A stretch of 64,000 nucleotides of DNA from Betaproteobacteria bacterium HGW-Betaproteobacteria-9. Its GTDB lineage: Bacteria > Pseudomonadota > Gammaproteobacteria > Burkholderiales > Burkholderiaceae_C. The notes beneath the pieces were generated by a model. The model was not told where the DNA came from. It worked only from the letters and a program-made list of their open reading frames with translations, and ran no database searches. Positions within the stretch are counted from its first letter, which is position 1, and the number at the start of each line of letters is the position of its first letter. Location of the stretch: positions 62,001 through 126,000 of the forward strand of contig PHCC01000011.1 of assembly GCA_002842215.1 (NCBI GenBank), written 5' to 3'. A program made the translations under genes and the position numbers. Shown here one piece after another: positions 16,967-26,444 of the stretch.

Positions 16967-18190
16967 ATGAACAGCACCACCGCCCCCAACGCCGGTTTCG
17001 CCCTGCCCCGCAACGCCCCGGCCGCCGCCCGCAGCACGCTGCAACTGCTGCAGCGCCTGCGCCACGGCAGCCTCACGCTGCAACTGCCCGATGGTTCGGT
17101 GCAGCGCTTCGGCCATGGCGGGGGTATCCACGCCAGCCTGTCTCTTCACAGCTGGGCCGTGTTCGGCGCGGCTCTGAAATCGGGCGACATCGGCTTTGCC
17201 GAGAGCTACATCGCAGGCGACTGGCACACGCCCAACCTCACCGACCTGCTGCGCCTCTTCATCGCCAACCGGCGCGACATCGAAGACGTGATCTACGGCT
17301 CCTGGTTCGGGCGGCTCGCCTACTGGGTGAAACACAAGCTCAACCACAACTCCAGGACCAACAGCCGCAAGAACATCCACGCCCACTACGACCTTGGGAA
17401 CGCCTTCTACGAACTCTGGCTCGACGGCACGATGAACTACTCGTCGGCCCTGTTCGAAACACCCGATCAGGACATGGTGGCGGCGCAACACGCCAAGGTG
17501 CGGCGCGCGCTCAGCATGGCCGGCGTGCAAGCTGGCGACCGCGTGCTGGAGATCGGTTGCGGCTGGGGCGCGCTGGCCGAGATGGCGACCACCGAATTCG
17601 GCGCCTCGATCACCGGCGTGACCCTGTCCACCGAGCAACTGGCGTTTGCGCAGCAGCGCATGGAGCGGCTGGGCACGTCGTCCCGTGCCGATCTGCGCTT
17701 GCAGGACTACCGCGACATCAACGACGGCCCCTTTGATGCCATCTGCTCGATCGAAATGGTCGAGGCCGTGGGCCGCGAGTACTGGCCGACCTACTTCCAG
17801 TCGGTCGCGCGCCTGCTCAAACCCGGCGGCCGCGCCTGCGTCCAGAGCATCGTCATCGCCGACGAACATTTCGACCGCTACATCCAGGGCACCGACTTCA
17901 TCCAGCAGTACATCTTTCCCGGTGGCTGCCTGCCGTGCCCGCGCGCGTTTCGCGCCGAGGCCCAGCGCGCCGGGCTGGAGGTGGTGGACCAGTTCGCCTT
18001 TGGCCCCGACTACGCGCGCACCCTGCAGATCTGGCGGGACGCCTTCCTGCACCAGCAACAGCGCGTGTTGCAGCTCGGTTTCGACCAGCGCTTCCTGCGC
18101 ATCTGGGAGTTCTACCTCGCCTACTGCGAAGCGGCGTTCGCCGAGGGCAGCGTCGACGTCGTGCAGTTCACGCTGCGCAAACCCGCCTGA
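16967..18190 (+). CDS. Cyclopropane-fatty-acyl-phospholipid synthase family methyltransferase
   Basis: 407-residue SAM-dependent methyltransferase of the CFA synthase family. Motifs: the substrate-side signature HAHYDLGNAFYELWLD and TMNYSSALFE (about 138-163), SAM motif I VLEIGCGWG (193-201), then VTLSTEQLAFAQQR and the C-terminal QYIFPGGCLP. The enzyme transfers a methyl(ene) group to the double bond of unsaturated phospholipid acyl chains. In this gene context it may be the methylase of furan fatty acid synthesis (UfaM-like) rather than a cyclopropane synthase. ATG 16967 chosen; 25 bases from the previous stop. Confidence 0.92.
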   Translation: MNSTTAPNAGFALPRNAPAAARSTLQLLQRLRHGSLTLQLPDGSVQRFGHGGGIHASLSLHSWAVFGAALKSGDIGFAESYIAGDWHTPNLTDLLRLFIANRRDIEDVIYGSWFGRLAYWVKHKLNHNSRTNSRKNIHAHYDLGNAFYELWLDGTMNYSSALFETPDQDMVAAQHAKVRRALSMAGVQAGDRVLEIGCGWGALAEMATTEFGASITGVTLSTEQLAFAQQRMERLGTSSRADLRLQDYRDINDGPFDAICSIEMVEAVGREYWPTYFQSVARLLKPGGRACVQSIVIADEHFDRYIQGTDFIQQYIFPGGCLPCPRAFRAEAQRAGLEVVDQFAFGPDYARTLQIWRDAFLHQQQRVLQLGFDQRFLRIWEFYLAYCEAAFAEGSVDVVQFTLRKPA

Positions 18191-18213
18191 CCGCCCGATC
18201 ACCGGAGATCGCC

Positions 18214-18801
18214 ATGAACGCCCATCGCTGGTGGCCCCGCCGCCCGAACGCACGAGCCCTCTGTCTGGCGCTGGCGCTGGCCGGTGCGCCCGGCGCAGCG
18301 CTGCTCGCCAACACGCCGGAACCCACGGTGGATGCGGCCCTCAAGGAGCACCGGGCGGTGGGCCAGGCGCGGCTGCGGGTGTGGGGCTTCGAGGTCTACG
18401 ACGCCAGCCTGTGGACCACGCCGGGCTTTGACGCACAGCGCTACGCCGAGCACCGCTTCGGCCTGGAGCTGAGCTACCTGCGCCCCTTCAAGGGGCGCGA
18501 CATCGCCGAACGTTCGATCGACGAAATGCGCGGCCTTGCCAGCGTCAGCCCGGCGCAGGCCACCCAGTGGCTGGCGGCCATGAGCGCGCTGTTTCCCGAT
18601 GTGCAGCGCGGCGACCGCATCACCGGCGTGCACGTACCGGGCAGCGGCGCGCGCTTCTACCTGAACGGCCAATGGCGCGGCGAGATCGCCGACGCCGCTT
18701 TCGCCCGCCTGTTCTTCGGCATCTGGTTGTCGCCCAGGACTTCGCAACCGCGCATGCGCGAAACCCTGCTGCAACCACTGGCCCAGGTGCGCCAGCCATG
18801 A
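18214..18801 (+). CDS. Chalcone-isomerase-like exported protein
   Basis: 195 residues with a signal peptide: Arg-rich start followed by a Leu/Ala core, probable cleavage near ALLA-N at residue 30. The mature part has the chalcone isomerase fold signature of the bacterial family PF16036 (RLRVWGFEVYDASLWT, then FKGRDIAERSIDEM and GARFYLNG). Bacterial members are not proven flavonoid enzymes; plant fatty-acid-binding proteins share the fold, so binding a fatty acyl product in the periplasm is an attractive guess. Overlaps the next gene by four bases. Confidence 0.8.
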   Translation: MNAHRWWPRRPNARALCLALALAGAPGAALLANTPEPTVDAALKEHRAVGQARLRVWGFEVYDASLWTTPGFDAQRYAEHRFGLELSYLRPFKGRDIAERSIDEMRGLASVSPAQATQWLAAMSALFPDVQRGDRITGVHVPGSGARFYLNGQWRGEIADAAFARLFFGIWLSPRTSQPRMRETLLQPLAQVRQP

Positions 18802-20159
18802 GCGACATGGCGCCCGCCACCGAGCCCGCCGCGCGCTTCACCGCGCCCGGTGGCTGGCGACCCGGCCTGGGCTACGGGCTGCTGGGCCTGCCGCTGGCGT
18901 TCGTGGCGCTGCCGCTGTACGTCATCCTGCCCAACCACTACGCCCGCGAGTTCGCCGCGCCGCTGGCCGCACTGGGTGCCGTGCTGCTCGGGGCGCGCCT
19001 GATCGACGCCGTGCTCGACCCCTGGATCGGCCGCTGGTGCGACCGCCTCTTTGCGCGCTCCACCCGCGCGGTGCTGGGCGCTGCGGCGCTGGCCGCCGTG
19101 GTGCTGGCGCTGGGGCTGTGGGGCCTGCTGTTTCCGCCGGCCGCCGTGCTCGATCAAGGCATGGCCGCCCTGCTGGGTTGGGCCGGCGGCGTGATGGCCA
19201 TCACCTACACCGCGTTCAGCGTCGTGAGTGTGGCGCACCAGGCCTGGGGCGCACGGCTGGGCGGCAACGAAGCGCAACGCAGCCGGGTGGTGGCCTGGCG
19301 CGAGGGGCTGGCGCTGCTGGGCGTCTTGCTCGCCGCGGTGCTGCCCGGCACACTGGGGCTGGGCGCCACGGTGGCCAGTTTCGCCGTGCTGCTGGCGCTG
19401 GGCTGCTGGGTCTGGAGCCGCTCCGTCGGGCCCGTGATGACACCATCCAGCCCACCTCGCGCAGTGCCCGTCGCCGCCTTGCTGCCAGGCCGCTCGCCGC
19501 TGCGCCAGCCCGCGTTCCAGAAACTGCTGGCGGTGTTCGTGCTCAACGGCACGGCGAGCGCCATCCCGGCCACGCTGGTGCTGTTCTTCGTGCAGGACCG
19601 GCTGCAGGCGCCGCCCGCGCTGGAACCGGCCTTTCTGGCCACCTATTTCCTGTTTGCCGCGCTCTCGCTGCCGCTGTGGGTGCGCGCGGTGGCCCGGTTC
19701 GGACTGGCACGCACCTGGCTCGCGGGCATGGCGCTGGCGGTCGCGGTGTTCGTCTGGGCCGCCACGCTGGGCGCGGGCGATGCCGTGCCGTTCCTGATCG
19801 TCTGTGCGCTCTCGGGCGTGGCGCTGGGCACCGACCTGGCCCTGCCGGGCGCCATGCTGGCCGGCGTGATCGGGCAACTGGGCGAGCGCGGCCAGCGCGA
19901 GGGGGCGTATTTCGGCTGGTGGAGTTTTGCCACCAAGCTCAATCTGGCGCTCGCCGCCGGGCTCGCCTTGCCGCTGCTGGCGGGGTTCGGCTACACGCCG
20001 GGCGCCCGTTCGCCCGAAGCCCTGCAAACCCTCACCGCGGCCTATTGCCTGCTGCCCTGTGCGCTGAAGCTCGCCGCGGGCGCGCTGCTCTACACCCTGC
20101 TCATCCGGCCAGAACGGTTGGCCGCGCCCACTTCAAACCCGTTGAAAGTCCACCCATGA
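18798..20159 (+). CDS. MFS transporter, GPH (sugar:cation symporter)-like
   Basis: 453 residues with about 11-12 hydrophobic helices. The pattern GARLIDAVLDPWIGRWCDR in the loop between helices 2 and 3 is the GPH-family signature (R-x-x-D-x-x-x-D-P-x-x-G). Homologues inside the singlet-oxygen-response cluster are annotated as sugar/cation symporters, but with lipid enzymes on both sides the cargo may be a lipid or acyl derivative; the sequence does not tell. ATGA overlaps at both ends imply translational coupling with its neighbours. Confidence 0.82.
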   Translation: MSDMAPATEPAARFTAPGGWRPGLGYGLLGLPLAFVALPLYVILPNHYAREFAAPLAALGAVLLGARLIDAVLDPWIGRWCDRLFARSTRAVLGAAALAAVVLALGLWGLLFPPAAVLDQGMAALLGWAGGVMAITYTAFSVVSVAHQAWGARLGGNEAQRSRVVAWREGLALLGVLLAAVLPGTLGLGATVASFAVLLALGCWVWSRSVGPVMTPSSPPRAVPVAALLPGRSPLRQPAFQKLLAVFVLNGTASAIPATLVLFFVQDRLQAPPALEPAFLATYFLFAALSLPLWVRAVARFGLARTWLAGMALAVAVFVWAATLGAGDAVPFLIVCALSGVALGTDLALPGAMLAGVIGQLGERGQREGAYFGWWSFATKLNLALAAGLALPLLAGFGYTPGARSPEALQTLTAAYCLLPCALKLAAGALLYTLLIRPERLAAPTSNPLKVHP

Positions 20160-20689
20160 AACGTCGCCTCCTGCTCACCACCGGCGTGGCCTCGCTGGCC
20201 GTGCTGACCGGCTGTGCCGGCCCGCAGATCGCGGACTTTGCGAACGACCGGCCCACACTCGACCTGCGCAGCTACTTCAACGGCACCCTCGACGCCTACG
20301 GTGTCTTCACCGACCGCTCGGGCAAGGTGGTCAAACGTTTCACCGTGGTGATGCGCTGCAGCTGGACCGGCGAAGACGGCGTGCTCGACGAAGACTTCAC
20401 CTATTCCGACGGCACGACACAAAAGCGCATCTGGCGCCTGAAGCACCTGGGCAACGGCCGCTACACCGGCACAGCCGACGACGTGGTCGGCACCGCCCTG
20501 GGTGAAGCGCGCGGCAACGCCTTCCGCTGGGGCTACACGCTGGCGCTGCCGGTGGACGGCAAGGTCTGGCATGTCGAGTTCGACGACTGGATGTACCTCA
20601 TGAACGACCGTGTGATGCTCAACAAGGCCAGCATGAGCAAGTTCGGCATCCACCTCGGCGAAGTCACGCTCTCCTTCATCAAGAGATGA
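20156..20689 (+). CDS. DUF3833 family lipoprotein
   Basis: 177 residues with a lipoprotein signal peptide and lipobox VLTGC (Cys20). The DUF3833 hallmarks are the segment LDLRSYFNGTLDAYGVFTDRSG and the central W..DEDFTYSDGTTQKRIW, then VEFDDWMYLMND. A lipocalin-like beta-barrel is likely. These lipoproteins occur almost only in the FAD oxidoreductase/DUF1365/CFA clusters, so it probably handles the lipid product or its transfer between membranes. Starts in the ATGA of the upstream gene. Confidence 0.85.
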   Translation: MKRRLLLTTGVASLAVLTGCAGPQIADFANDRPTLDLRSYFNGTLDAYGVFTDRSGKVVKRFTVVMRCSWTGEDGVLDEDFTYSDGTTQKRIWRLKHLGNGRYTGTADDVVGTALGEARGNAFRWGYTLALPVDGKVWHVEFDDWMYLMNDRVMLNKASMSKFGIHLGEVTLSFIKR

Positions 20690-20815
20690 AGCACCCCCCG
20701 CGCCGTGAGATGGCACACCCCCCGCGCCGCTTCGCGTCACCCCCCTCCGGGGGGCGGCACTGGCCGTCTGGCAAAGCCAGCCCGGCGGTGCCCCTGGGTT
20801 GGCGCTGCTTCGTGC
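20690..20815 (+). repeat. Intergenic hairpin repeat, copy 3
   Basis: Follows the DUF3833 stop: C-run CCCCCC with GCGCCG (partly duplicated), GC-rich box CCCCCTCCGGGGGG, outer stem GGCAC/GTGCC and core CTGGC-AAA-GCCAG. This copy and copy 6 use CTGGC/GCCAG instead of CCGGC/GCCGG; the change is compensated in both arms. Confidence 0.85.
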
Positions 20816-20881
20816 GGGGCGGGTCGCGCTCCGGTACCCGGAAAAACACGCTTCTTGTTTCTGTCTCACCTGTCCGACCCC

Positions 20882-21754
20882 ATGACCACCCACAGCAGCT
20901 TCGTTGAATCCAGCCCGGCGCCCGCTGGCCGCTCTGCCGTGCGGCGGCGCGGCTGGCCTCTGTTGCGCCCGTTCAACCCACCCATCACCGACTGGCGGGG
21001 CCTGCGGGTCTGGGTGATCGGCGCGTCCAGCGGCATTGGCCTGGCGACCGCCGAAGCGCTGATCGCGCGCGGGGCGGTTGTGCAGGTGTCGGCGCGCGGG
21101 GCGGCGGCGCTGGAGCGCTTGGTGGCGCAACACACCCGCAGCGGCGAGCCGCCTGCGGTGCAGGCCTGGCCGCTGGACGTGACCGACACCGTCGCCGTGG
21201 CGGCCACCGCTCGCGCGATGCTGGCGCAGGGTCCGCTCGATCTGGTGCTCTATTGCGCGGGCCACTACCGCGAGATGCGCGCCACCCACATGGATCTGGT
21301 CGACATGCAGCAGCACCTGGCCATCAACTACAGCGGCGCCCTGAACGTGCTCGACGCCGTGCTGCCCGCGCTCATCGCGCGCGGCAGCGGTCACATCAGC
21401 CTGATCAGCAGCGTGGCCGGTTTTCGCGGCCTGCCCAAGAGCCTGGCCTACGGCCCCACCAAGGCCGCGCTCACCAACCTCGCCGAAACGCTCTACCTGG
21501 ATCTGGAGCCGCTCGGCCTGGGGGTGAGCGTGGTGCACCCGGGTTTTGTGCAGACACCGCTGACCGCACAAAATCACTTCAGCATGCCCGCCTTGATCAC
21601 GCCCGACCTGGCCGCGAAAGCCATGCTCGACGGCTGGGCGCGCGGTGCCTTCGACATCCACTACCCCAAGCGGTTCACACGCTGGATGAAACTGCTGCGC
21701 CTGCTGCCCTACCGCGCCTATTTCCCGACCGTGCGACGCTTCACCGGGCTATAA
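20882..21754 (+). CDS. Short-chain dehydrogenase/reductase (SDR)
   Basis: 290-residue classical SDR. NAD(P)-binding motif GASSGIG at 47-53, active-site Ser177 in LISSVAG and Tyr190/Lys194 in AYGPTKAA. The C-terminus, with a basic LL-rich tail (RWMKLLRLLPYRAYFP), may bind the membrane. A homologous SDR occurs at the same place in related lipid clusters. The frame is open from 20705 but ATG 20882 is chosen because it lies after the repeat and gives a normal SDR N-terminus. Seven bases separate it from the next gene. Confidence 0.88.
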   Translation: MTTHSSFVESSPAPAGRSAVRRRGWPLLRPFNPPITDWRGLRVWVIGASSGIGLATAEALIARGAVVQVSARGAAALERLVAQHTRSGEPPAVQAWPLDVTDTVAVAATARAMLAQGPLDLVLYCAGHYREMRATHMDLVDMQQHLAINYSGALNVLDAVLPALIARGSGHISLISSVAGFRGLPKSLAYGPTKAALTNLAETLYLDLEPLGLGVSVVHPGFVQTPLTAQNHFSMPALITPDLAAKAMLDGWARGAFDIHYPKRFTRWMKLLRLLPYRAYFPTVRRFTGL

Positions 21755-21760
21755 ACCCGC

Positions 21761-22204
21761 ATGCACACCGAAGACAGCCGCACCGTCGTGGCCGGCATCA
21801 CCCGCTGGTTCGAATCGCTCACGCCCGGCAACCTGGGGCAGCTGGAAGCGTTCTACAGCGCCGACGCGCGCTTCAAGGACCCGTTCAACGACGTGCGTGG
21901 CGTGCCCGCGATCACGCAGATCTTCAAACACATGTTTGTGGCGCTGCACGAGCCGCGCTTCGTCGTGACGCAGCAGATCGTGGATGGCGCGCAAGCCTTT
22001 CTGGTCTGGGAGTTCCGCTTCCGCTTCAAGCGCTTCGACACCGTGACCGAGCAGGTGATCCATGGTGGCTCACACCTGACCCTGACCGAAGACGGCCGCA
22101 TCAGCGACCACCGCGACTACTGGGACGCGGCCGAGGAGCTGTACGAGAAGTTGCCGGGGCTGGGCGCGCTGATGCGCTGGCTGAAACGCAGGGCGAACCA
22201 GTGA
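21761..22204 (+). CDS. SnoaL/NTF2-like family protein
   Basis: 147 residues with the small alpha+beta cone fold of the NTF2-like superfamily: N-terminal helix with WFESLTPGNLGQLEAFYS, then DARFKDPFNDVRG (the DP motif common in SnoaL-like proteins) and a beta-sheet with FLVWEFRFRFKRF. No catalytic residues can be fixed. Last gene of the cluster; homologues accompany the SDR in related clusters. Enzymatic role (isomerase/cyclase) or simple ligand binding are both possible. Confidence 0.83.
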   Translation: MHTEDSRTVVAGITRWFESLTPGNLGQLEAFYSADARFKDPFNDVRGVPAITQIFKHMFVALHEPRFVVTQQIVDGAQAFLVWEFRFRFKRFDTVTEQVIHGGSHLTLTEDGRISDHRDYWDAAEELYEKLPGLGALMRWLKRRANQ

Positions 22205-22227
22205 GGTTCACGGAGCAAGTGTCTGCC

Positions 22228-22337
22228 GCCCCAGAATGCGGCGGAACCGGCTTTGCCGGGCCGCTCGCATTGCCCCCTTGAGGGGGTGACGCGCCCTTGG
22301 GCGCGGCGCAGGGGTGGGCCGATCCATCGCGGGGGGG
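22228..22337 (-). repeat. Intergenic hairpin repeat, copy 4
   Basis: Abuts the stop of the minus-strand GST gene at 22338. Core CCGGC-TTT-GCCGG, outer stem AATGCG/CGCATT, box CCCCCTTGAGGGGG, hairpin GCGCCCTTGGGCGC and terminal G-run. The plus-strand gene to the left ends at 22204 without its own copy. Confidence 0.85.
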
Positions 22338-22952
22338 TCAATCAGGCTTTGTGTCCACAAAGCTCTGACGCAACGCCAGCTTCTCGCCGAGCTTGGCCAG
22401 GTTGGGATACGGCGTTCGCCAGTCGATCGCCGGGAAGCGGAAGTCCAGGTAACCCAGCGCGCAGCCCACCGCCACATCGGACAGGCTGAAGTGGATGCCG
22501 GAGCAGAAGGGCTTCTCACCCAGCCCCTGGCTCATGGACTTGAGGGCACCCTGCACCTTGTCCATCTGGCGATCGATCCAGGCGCCGCAGCGCTGTTCTT
22601 CGCTGCGGCCGGTCCAGGTGGCTTCAAGCCGCGCCAGGATCGAAGCGTCCAGCACGCCATCGGCCAGCGCCTCCCAGGTCTTGACCTCGGCGCGCTCGCG
22701 GCCCGATGTCGGGATCAGCTTGCCCACCGGGGACAGCGTGTCCAGGTATTCGACGATCACGCGCGAGTCAAACACCGCCTCGCCGCCTTCCATGACCAGG
22801 CAAGGCACCTTGCCCAGCGGATTGGACGCGGCAATCTTCGTGTCGGCGGACCACACGTCTTCCGGCAAGAACTGGTAATCCAGCTTCTTCTCGGCCATGA
22901 CGATGCGAACTTTGCGCACGTAGGGGCTGGTGATGGCGCCGATGAGTTTCAT
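22338..22952 (-). CDS. Glutathione S-transferase family protein
   Basis: 204 residues. N-terminal thioredoxin-like domain (MKLIGAITSPYVRKVRIVMAEK, SPYVRK at the glutathione site, then KVPCLVMEGGEAVFDSRVIVEYL with the cis-Pro VP and the ES/DS glutamyl-binding motif) and an all-helical C-terminal domain with SLSDVAVGCALGYLDFR. It belongs to the bacterial YibF-like group whose substrates are unknown. ATG 22952 chosen; the frame is open upstream but without similarity. Divergent from purB, about 170 bases apart. Confidence 0.9.
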   Translation of the reverse strand: MKLIGAITSPYVRKVRIVMAEKKLDYQFLPEDVWSADTKIAASNPLGKVPCLVMEGGEAVFDSRVIVEYLDTLSPVGKLIPTSGRERAEVKTWEALADGVLDASILARLEATWTGRSEEQRCGAWIDRQMDKVQGALKSMSQGLGEKPFCSGIHFSLSDVAVGCALGYLDFRFPAIDWRTPYPNLAKLGEKLALRQSFVDTKPD

Positions 22953-23083
22953 GAAGCAGGGATGTGTTGGGACGGATGACCGTGGGTCGGCCATTTTAGC
23001 GAGCGATCGCCGGCACGCAGCTGACTGGCGTGGCAGGGAAAACACCCGTTGCTGCCGGCGCTCTGGCTGACCCGTCCGCCTGA

Positions 23084-24550
<1,467 letters not shown>

Positions 24551-24556
24551 TCCCTG

Positions 24557-24578
24557 CGGGCCCGGGGTGGCCCGTTTT
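24557..24578 (+). terminator. Probable intrinsic terminator of purB
   Basis: CGGGCC / GGCCCG stem (24557-24562 with 2469-24574 counted as 24569-24574), six-base loop, followed by TTTT at 24575-24578, beginning seven bases after the purB stop. Short T-run, so moderate strength. Confidence 0.55.
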
Positions 24579-24770
24579 GCCCAGAATGGCGTGAAAAAAT
24601 CCTCGGATCGTTCTGTTTTTGTGGTCTTTTTATGTGACCATTTGGGCTGAAAGTGCGACTTTGCTGGCAAAGTGCACCGAATGGTTGATATGGCGCAAAC
24701 CGGTCAGTGACCGCGGCGCCTACAGTCCCGCGCTTGCGTCGCGCCCTCCAAAAAACCCAGAGCATTCCCC

Positions 24771-25538
24771 ATGGCCATTGAACTGTTCAACCAAGACGGC
24801 CACGTGTGCCTGATGTTCGCGCACCTGAGCGACGAGGGCGGTGAAGCGGTGCAGGCCAACCAGTTCCTGGTGATCGATGGCCAACAGGGCGCCATCATCG
24901 ACCCCGGCGGCAACGTGGCCTACAACGAGCTGCTGCTGACCATCGGGCATTACTTTCAACCCAGCAAACTGACGGAGATTCTGGCGTCGCACGCCGACCC
25001 GGACATCATCGCTTCGCTCGATCGCTGGATGACCAGCACCCAGGCCACGCTCTACATCTCGACCCTGTGGGAACGCTTCGCGCCGCACTTCTGCAAACCC
25101 GGCAAGACCGCGGGGCGCATCGTGGGCATTCCGGACCCAGGCATGCGCATTGCCCTGGGCCGATCGGAACTGGTGGCGATTCCGGCGCACTTCATGCACG
25201 CCGAAGGCAATTTCCAGTTCTGGGATCCCGTGAGCCGCATCCTGTTCTCAGGCGACCTCGGTGTGTCGCTGGGCACGTCGGCCGACGCCGCCAAACCCAT
25301 CACCTCCCTGGCCGAACACCTTCACCGCATGGCGGGCTTCCACCGCCGCTACATGGTCTGCAACAAGGTGCTGCGCCTGTGGGCCAACATGGCGCGCACG
25401 CTGCCGATCCACATGATCGTTCCGCAGCACGGCGCCCCGATCGCGGGACCCGCGGTGCAGGAGTTCATCAACTGGATCAGCACGGTGGAGTGCGGCGTCG
25501 ACAACGTGACGCAGGCGACCTACACCGTGCCGGCTTAA
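24771..25538 (+). CDS. MBL-fold diiron protein (flavodiiron-type beta-lactamase domain, ODP family)
   Basis: 255 residues containing only the metallo-beta-lactamase-like diiron domain of flavodiiron proteins, without the flavodoxin domain. Visible metal-ligand motifs: SHADPDII (73-80, the HxExD-type motif with Ala-Asp in place), HAEGNFQFWDP, FSGDLG and a late PQHG. The non-canonical ligand set (HxDxD rather than HxHxDH) indicates a di-iron O2/NO-reactive site rather than a zinc hydrolase. Possible roles: oxygen or nitric oxide sensing or reduction. Single-gene unit with a 220-base upstream region after the purB terminator. Confidence 0.78.
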   Translation: MAIELFNQDGHVCLMFAHLSDEGGEAVQANQFLVIDGQQGAIIDPGGNVAYNELLLTIGHYFQPSKLTEILASHADPDIIASLDRWMTSTQATLYISTLWERFAPHFCKPGKTAGRIVGIPDPGMRIALGRSELVAIPAHFMHAEGNFQFWDPVSRILFSGDLGVSLGTSADAAKPITSLAEHLHRMAGFHRRYMVCNKVLRLWANMARTLPIHMIVPQHGAPIAGPAVQEFINWISTVECGVDNVTQATYTVPA

Positions 25539-25542
25539 AACG

Positions 25543-25626
25543 GCTCTCCCCGAAGCGCCTGCGGCGCCTCCCCCAGGGGCAACACCAGCGGCCCGGCAAA
25601 GCCGGTTCCGCGGTGTTCTGGGTTTA
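25543..25626 (+). repeat. Intergenic hairpin repeat, copy 5
   Basis: Follows the stop of the diiron-protein gene. Hairpin GCGCCTGCGGCGC region, box CCCCCAGGGG, outer stem AACACC/GGTGTT, middle stem GCGG/CCGC and core CCGGC-AAA-GCCGG, ending CTGGG. Confidence 0.85.
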
Positions 25627-25673
25627 AAGCCTTCACTCGCTGCTGGAGTGGGCGACAGCTGACGCCCCCTGTC

Positions 25674-26075
25674 CTACAAGGCGCGCTCTGCATAGCGGTT
25701 GAAGCGCCAGGCGGTGCCTTCCAGCGTGATGCGCCGCCAGCTCGCGCGCTTTTCACCGGGCGTCATCTCGGTCCAGCGCTGCACTTCGTCAAAAGTGCGG
25801 CCGCAACCCTTGCAGACCGCATCCCCCTGGCTGGTGGAGCAAATGGCGATGCAGGGGGTGTCTGGTGTGGTCTGGAACCAGGCCAGCCAGGCTTCACGTG
25901 CCGGCAGCGACAGGCTGGCCTCTTCGATCTCGGTTTCGTGGCGGTACGCCATATGGGCATACAGCTCGGCGAGCGCACGCACGGGATCGGCCAGTGACAA
26001 GCTATCTGACGAGGGTGAGCGCTCACGCCAGTAGTTGATCGCGGCTTCAAGATCGGAGATGTGGATGCCGGCCAT
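25674..26075 (-). CDS. DUF3717-DUF1289 two-domain protein
   Basis: 133 residues. The N-terminal 30-40 residues match the DUF3717 pattern (HISDLEAAINYWRERSPS), the C-terminal half matches DUF1289 (TPCIAICSTSQGDAVCKGCGRTFDEVQRW) with four cysteines (C-x3-C-x7-C-x2-C) that could bind zinc or an iron-sulfur cluster. Function unknown for both. ATG 26075 is chosen since it gives a start directly before DUF3717. It is divergent from the riboswitch-controlled terC, whose promoter must lie in the roughly 90 bases between. Confidence 0.85.
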   Translation of the reverse strand: MAGIHISDLEAAINYWRERSPSSDSLSLADPVRALAELYAHMAYRHETEIEEASLSLPAREAWLAWFQTTPDTPCIAICSTSQGDAVCKGCGRTFDEVQRWTEMTPGEKRASWRRITLEGTAWRFNRYAERAL

Positions 26076-26157
26076 GGGGACTGGATGATAGCCAGCGTCC
26101 CGGTGCAAGTCTGTGGAAAGTCCGTATGACCCTGACAGCCGCTGACAGCCACGCCTC

Positions 26158-26165
26158 TATACAAT
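26158..26165 (+). promoter_or_regulatory. Probable -10 element of the terC transcript
   Basis: TATACAAT lies about ten bases before the first conserved base of the riboswitch, where the promoter is expected. Upstream -35-like CTGACA sequences (26132, 26142) do not have ideal spacing. Confidence 0.4.
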
Positions 26166-26169
26166 CGCG

Positions 26170-26320
26170 GCACTCGAAGGGGAGTAGCTCTCCGGTTAGG
26201 TTGGCGGCCAACAGGCCCGCAGGCCATGACCGTTCGGACCGTCGTCAAGACGAAGCGATCAGCTTCCGGCGATCCGAGCCCGGTGATCCGTCACCGGCCT
26301 GAGCAAGACCTTTGATAGGC
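26170..26320 (+). ncRNA. yybP-ykoY manganese riboswitch
   Basis: Conserved elements of the Mn2+-sensing yybP-ykoY class are readable: AAGGGGAGTAGCTC near the 5' end (26177-26190) and GCCTGAGCAAGACCTTTGA at the 3' end (26297-26315); TCGAAGG pairs with CCTTTGA to close the P1 stem. Internal GC-rich arms (for example GGCGGCC..., CCGGTGATCCGTCACCGG) form P2-P4. The gene directly downstream is a TerC-family membrane protein, the classic target of this riboswitch. A further hairpin AGGCC/GGCCT at 26327-26342 may be part of the expression platform. Binding of Mn2+ normally turns expression on. Confidence 0.9.
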
Positions 26321-26444
26321 CCACCCAGGCCGATCAAGGCCTGCCTGCCCTTGCCACGCTGCGTTTGCAACGTGCGCCAAGCAAATGTCAGCGCCCGCCG
26401 ATCGGCCGAGGTCAGGGACTCTCCCCCAACACCAAGAGGACCAC

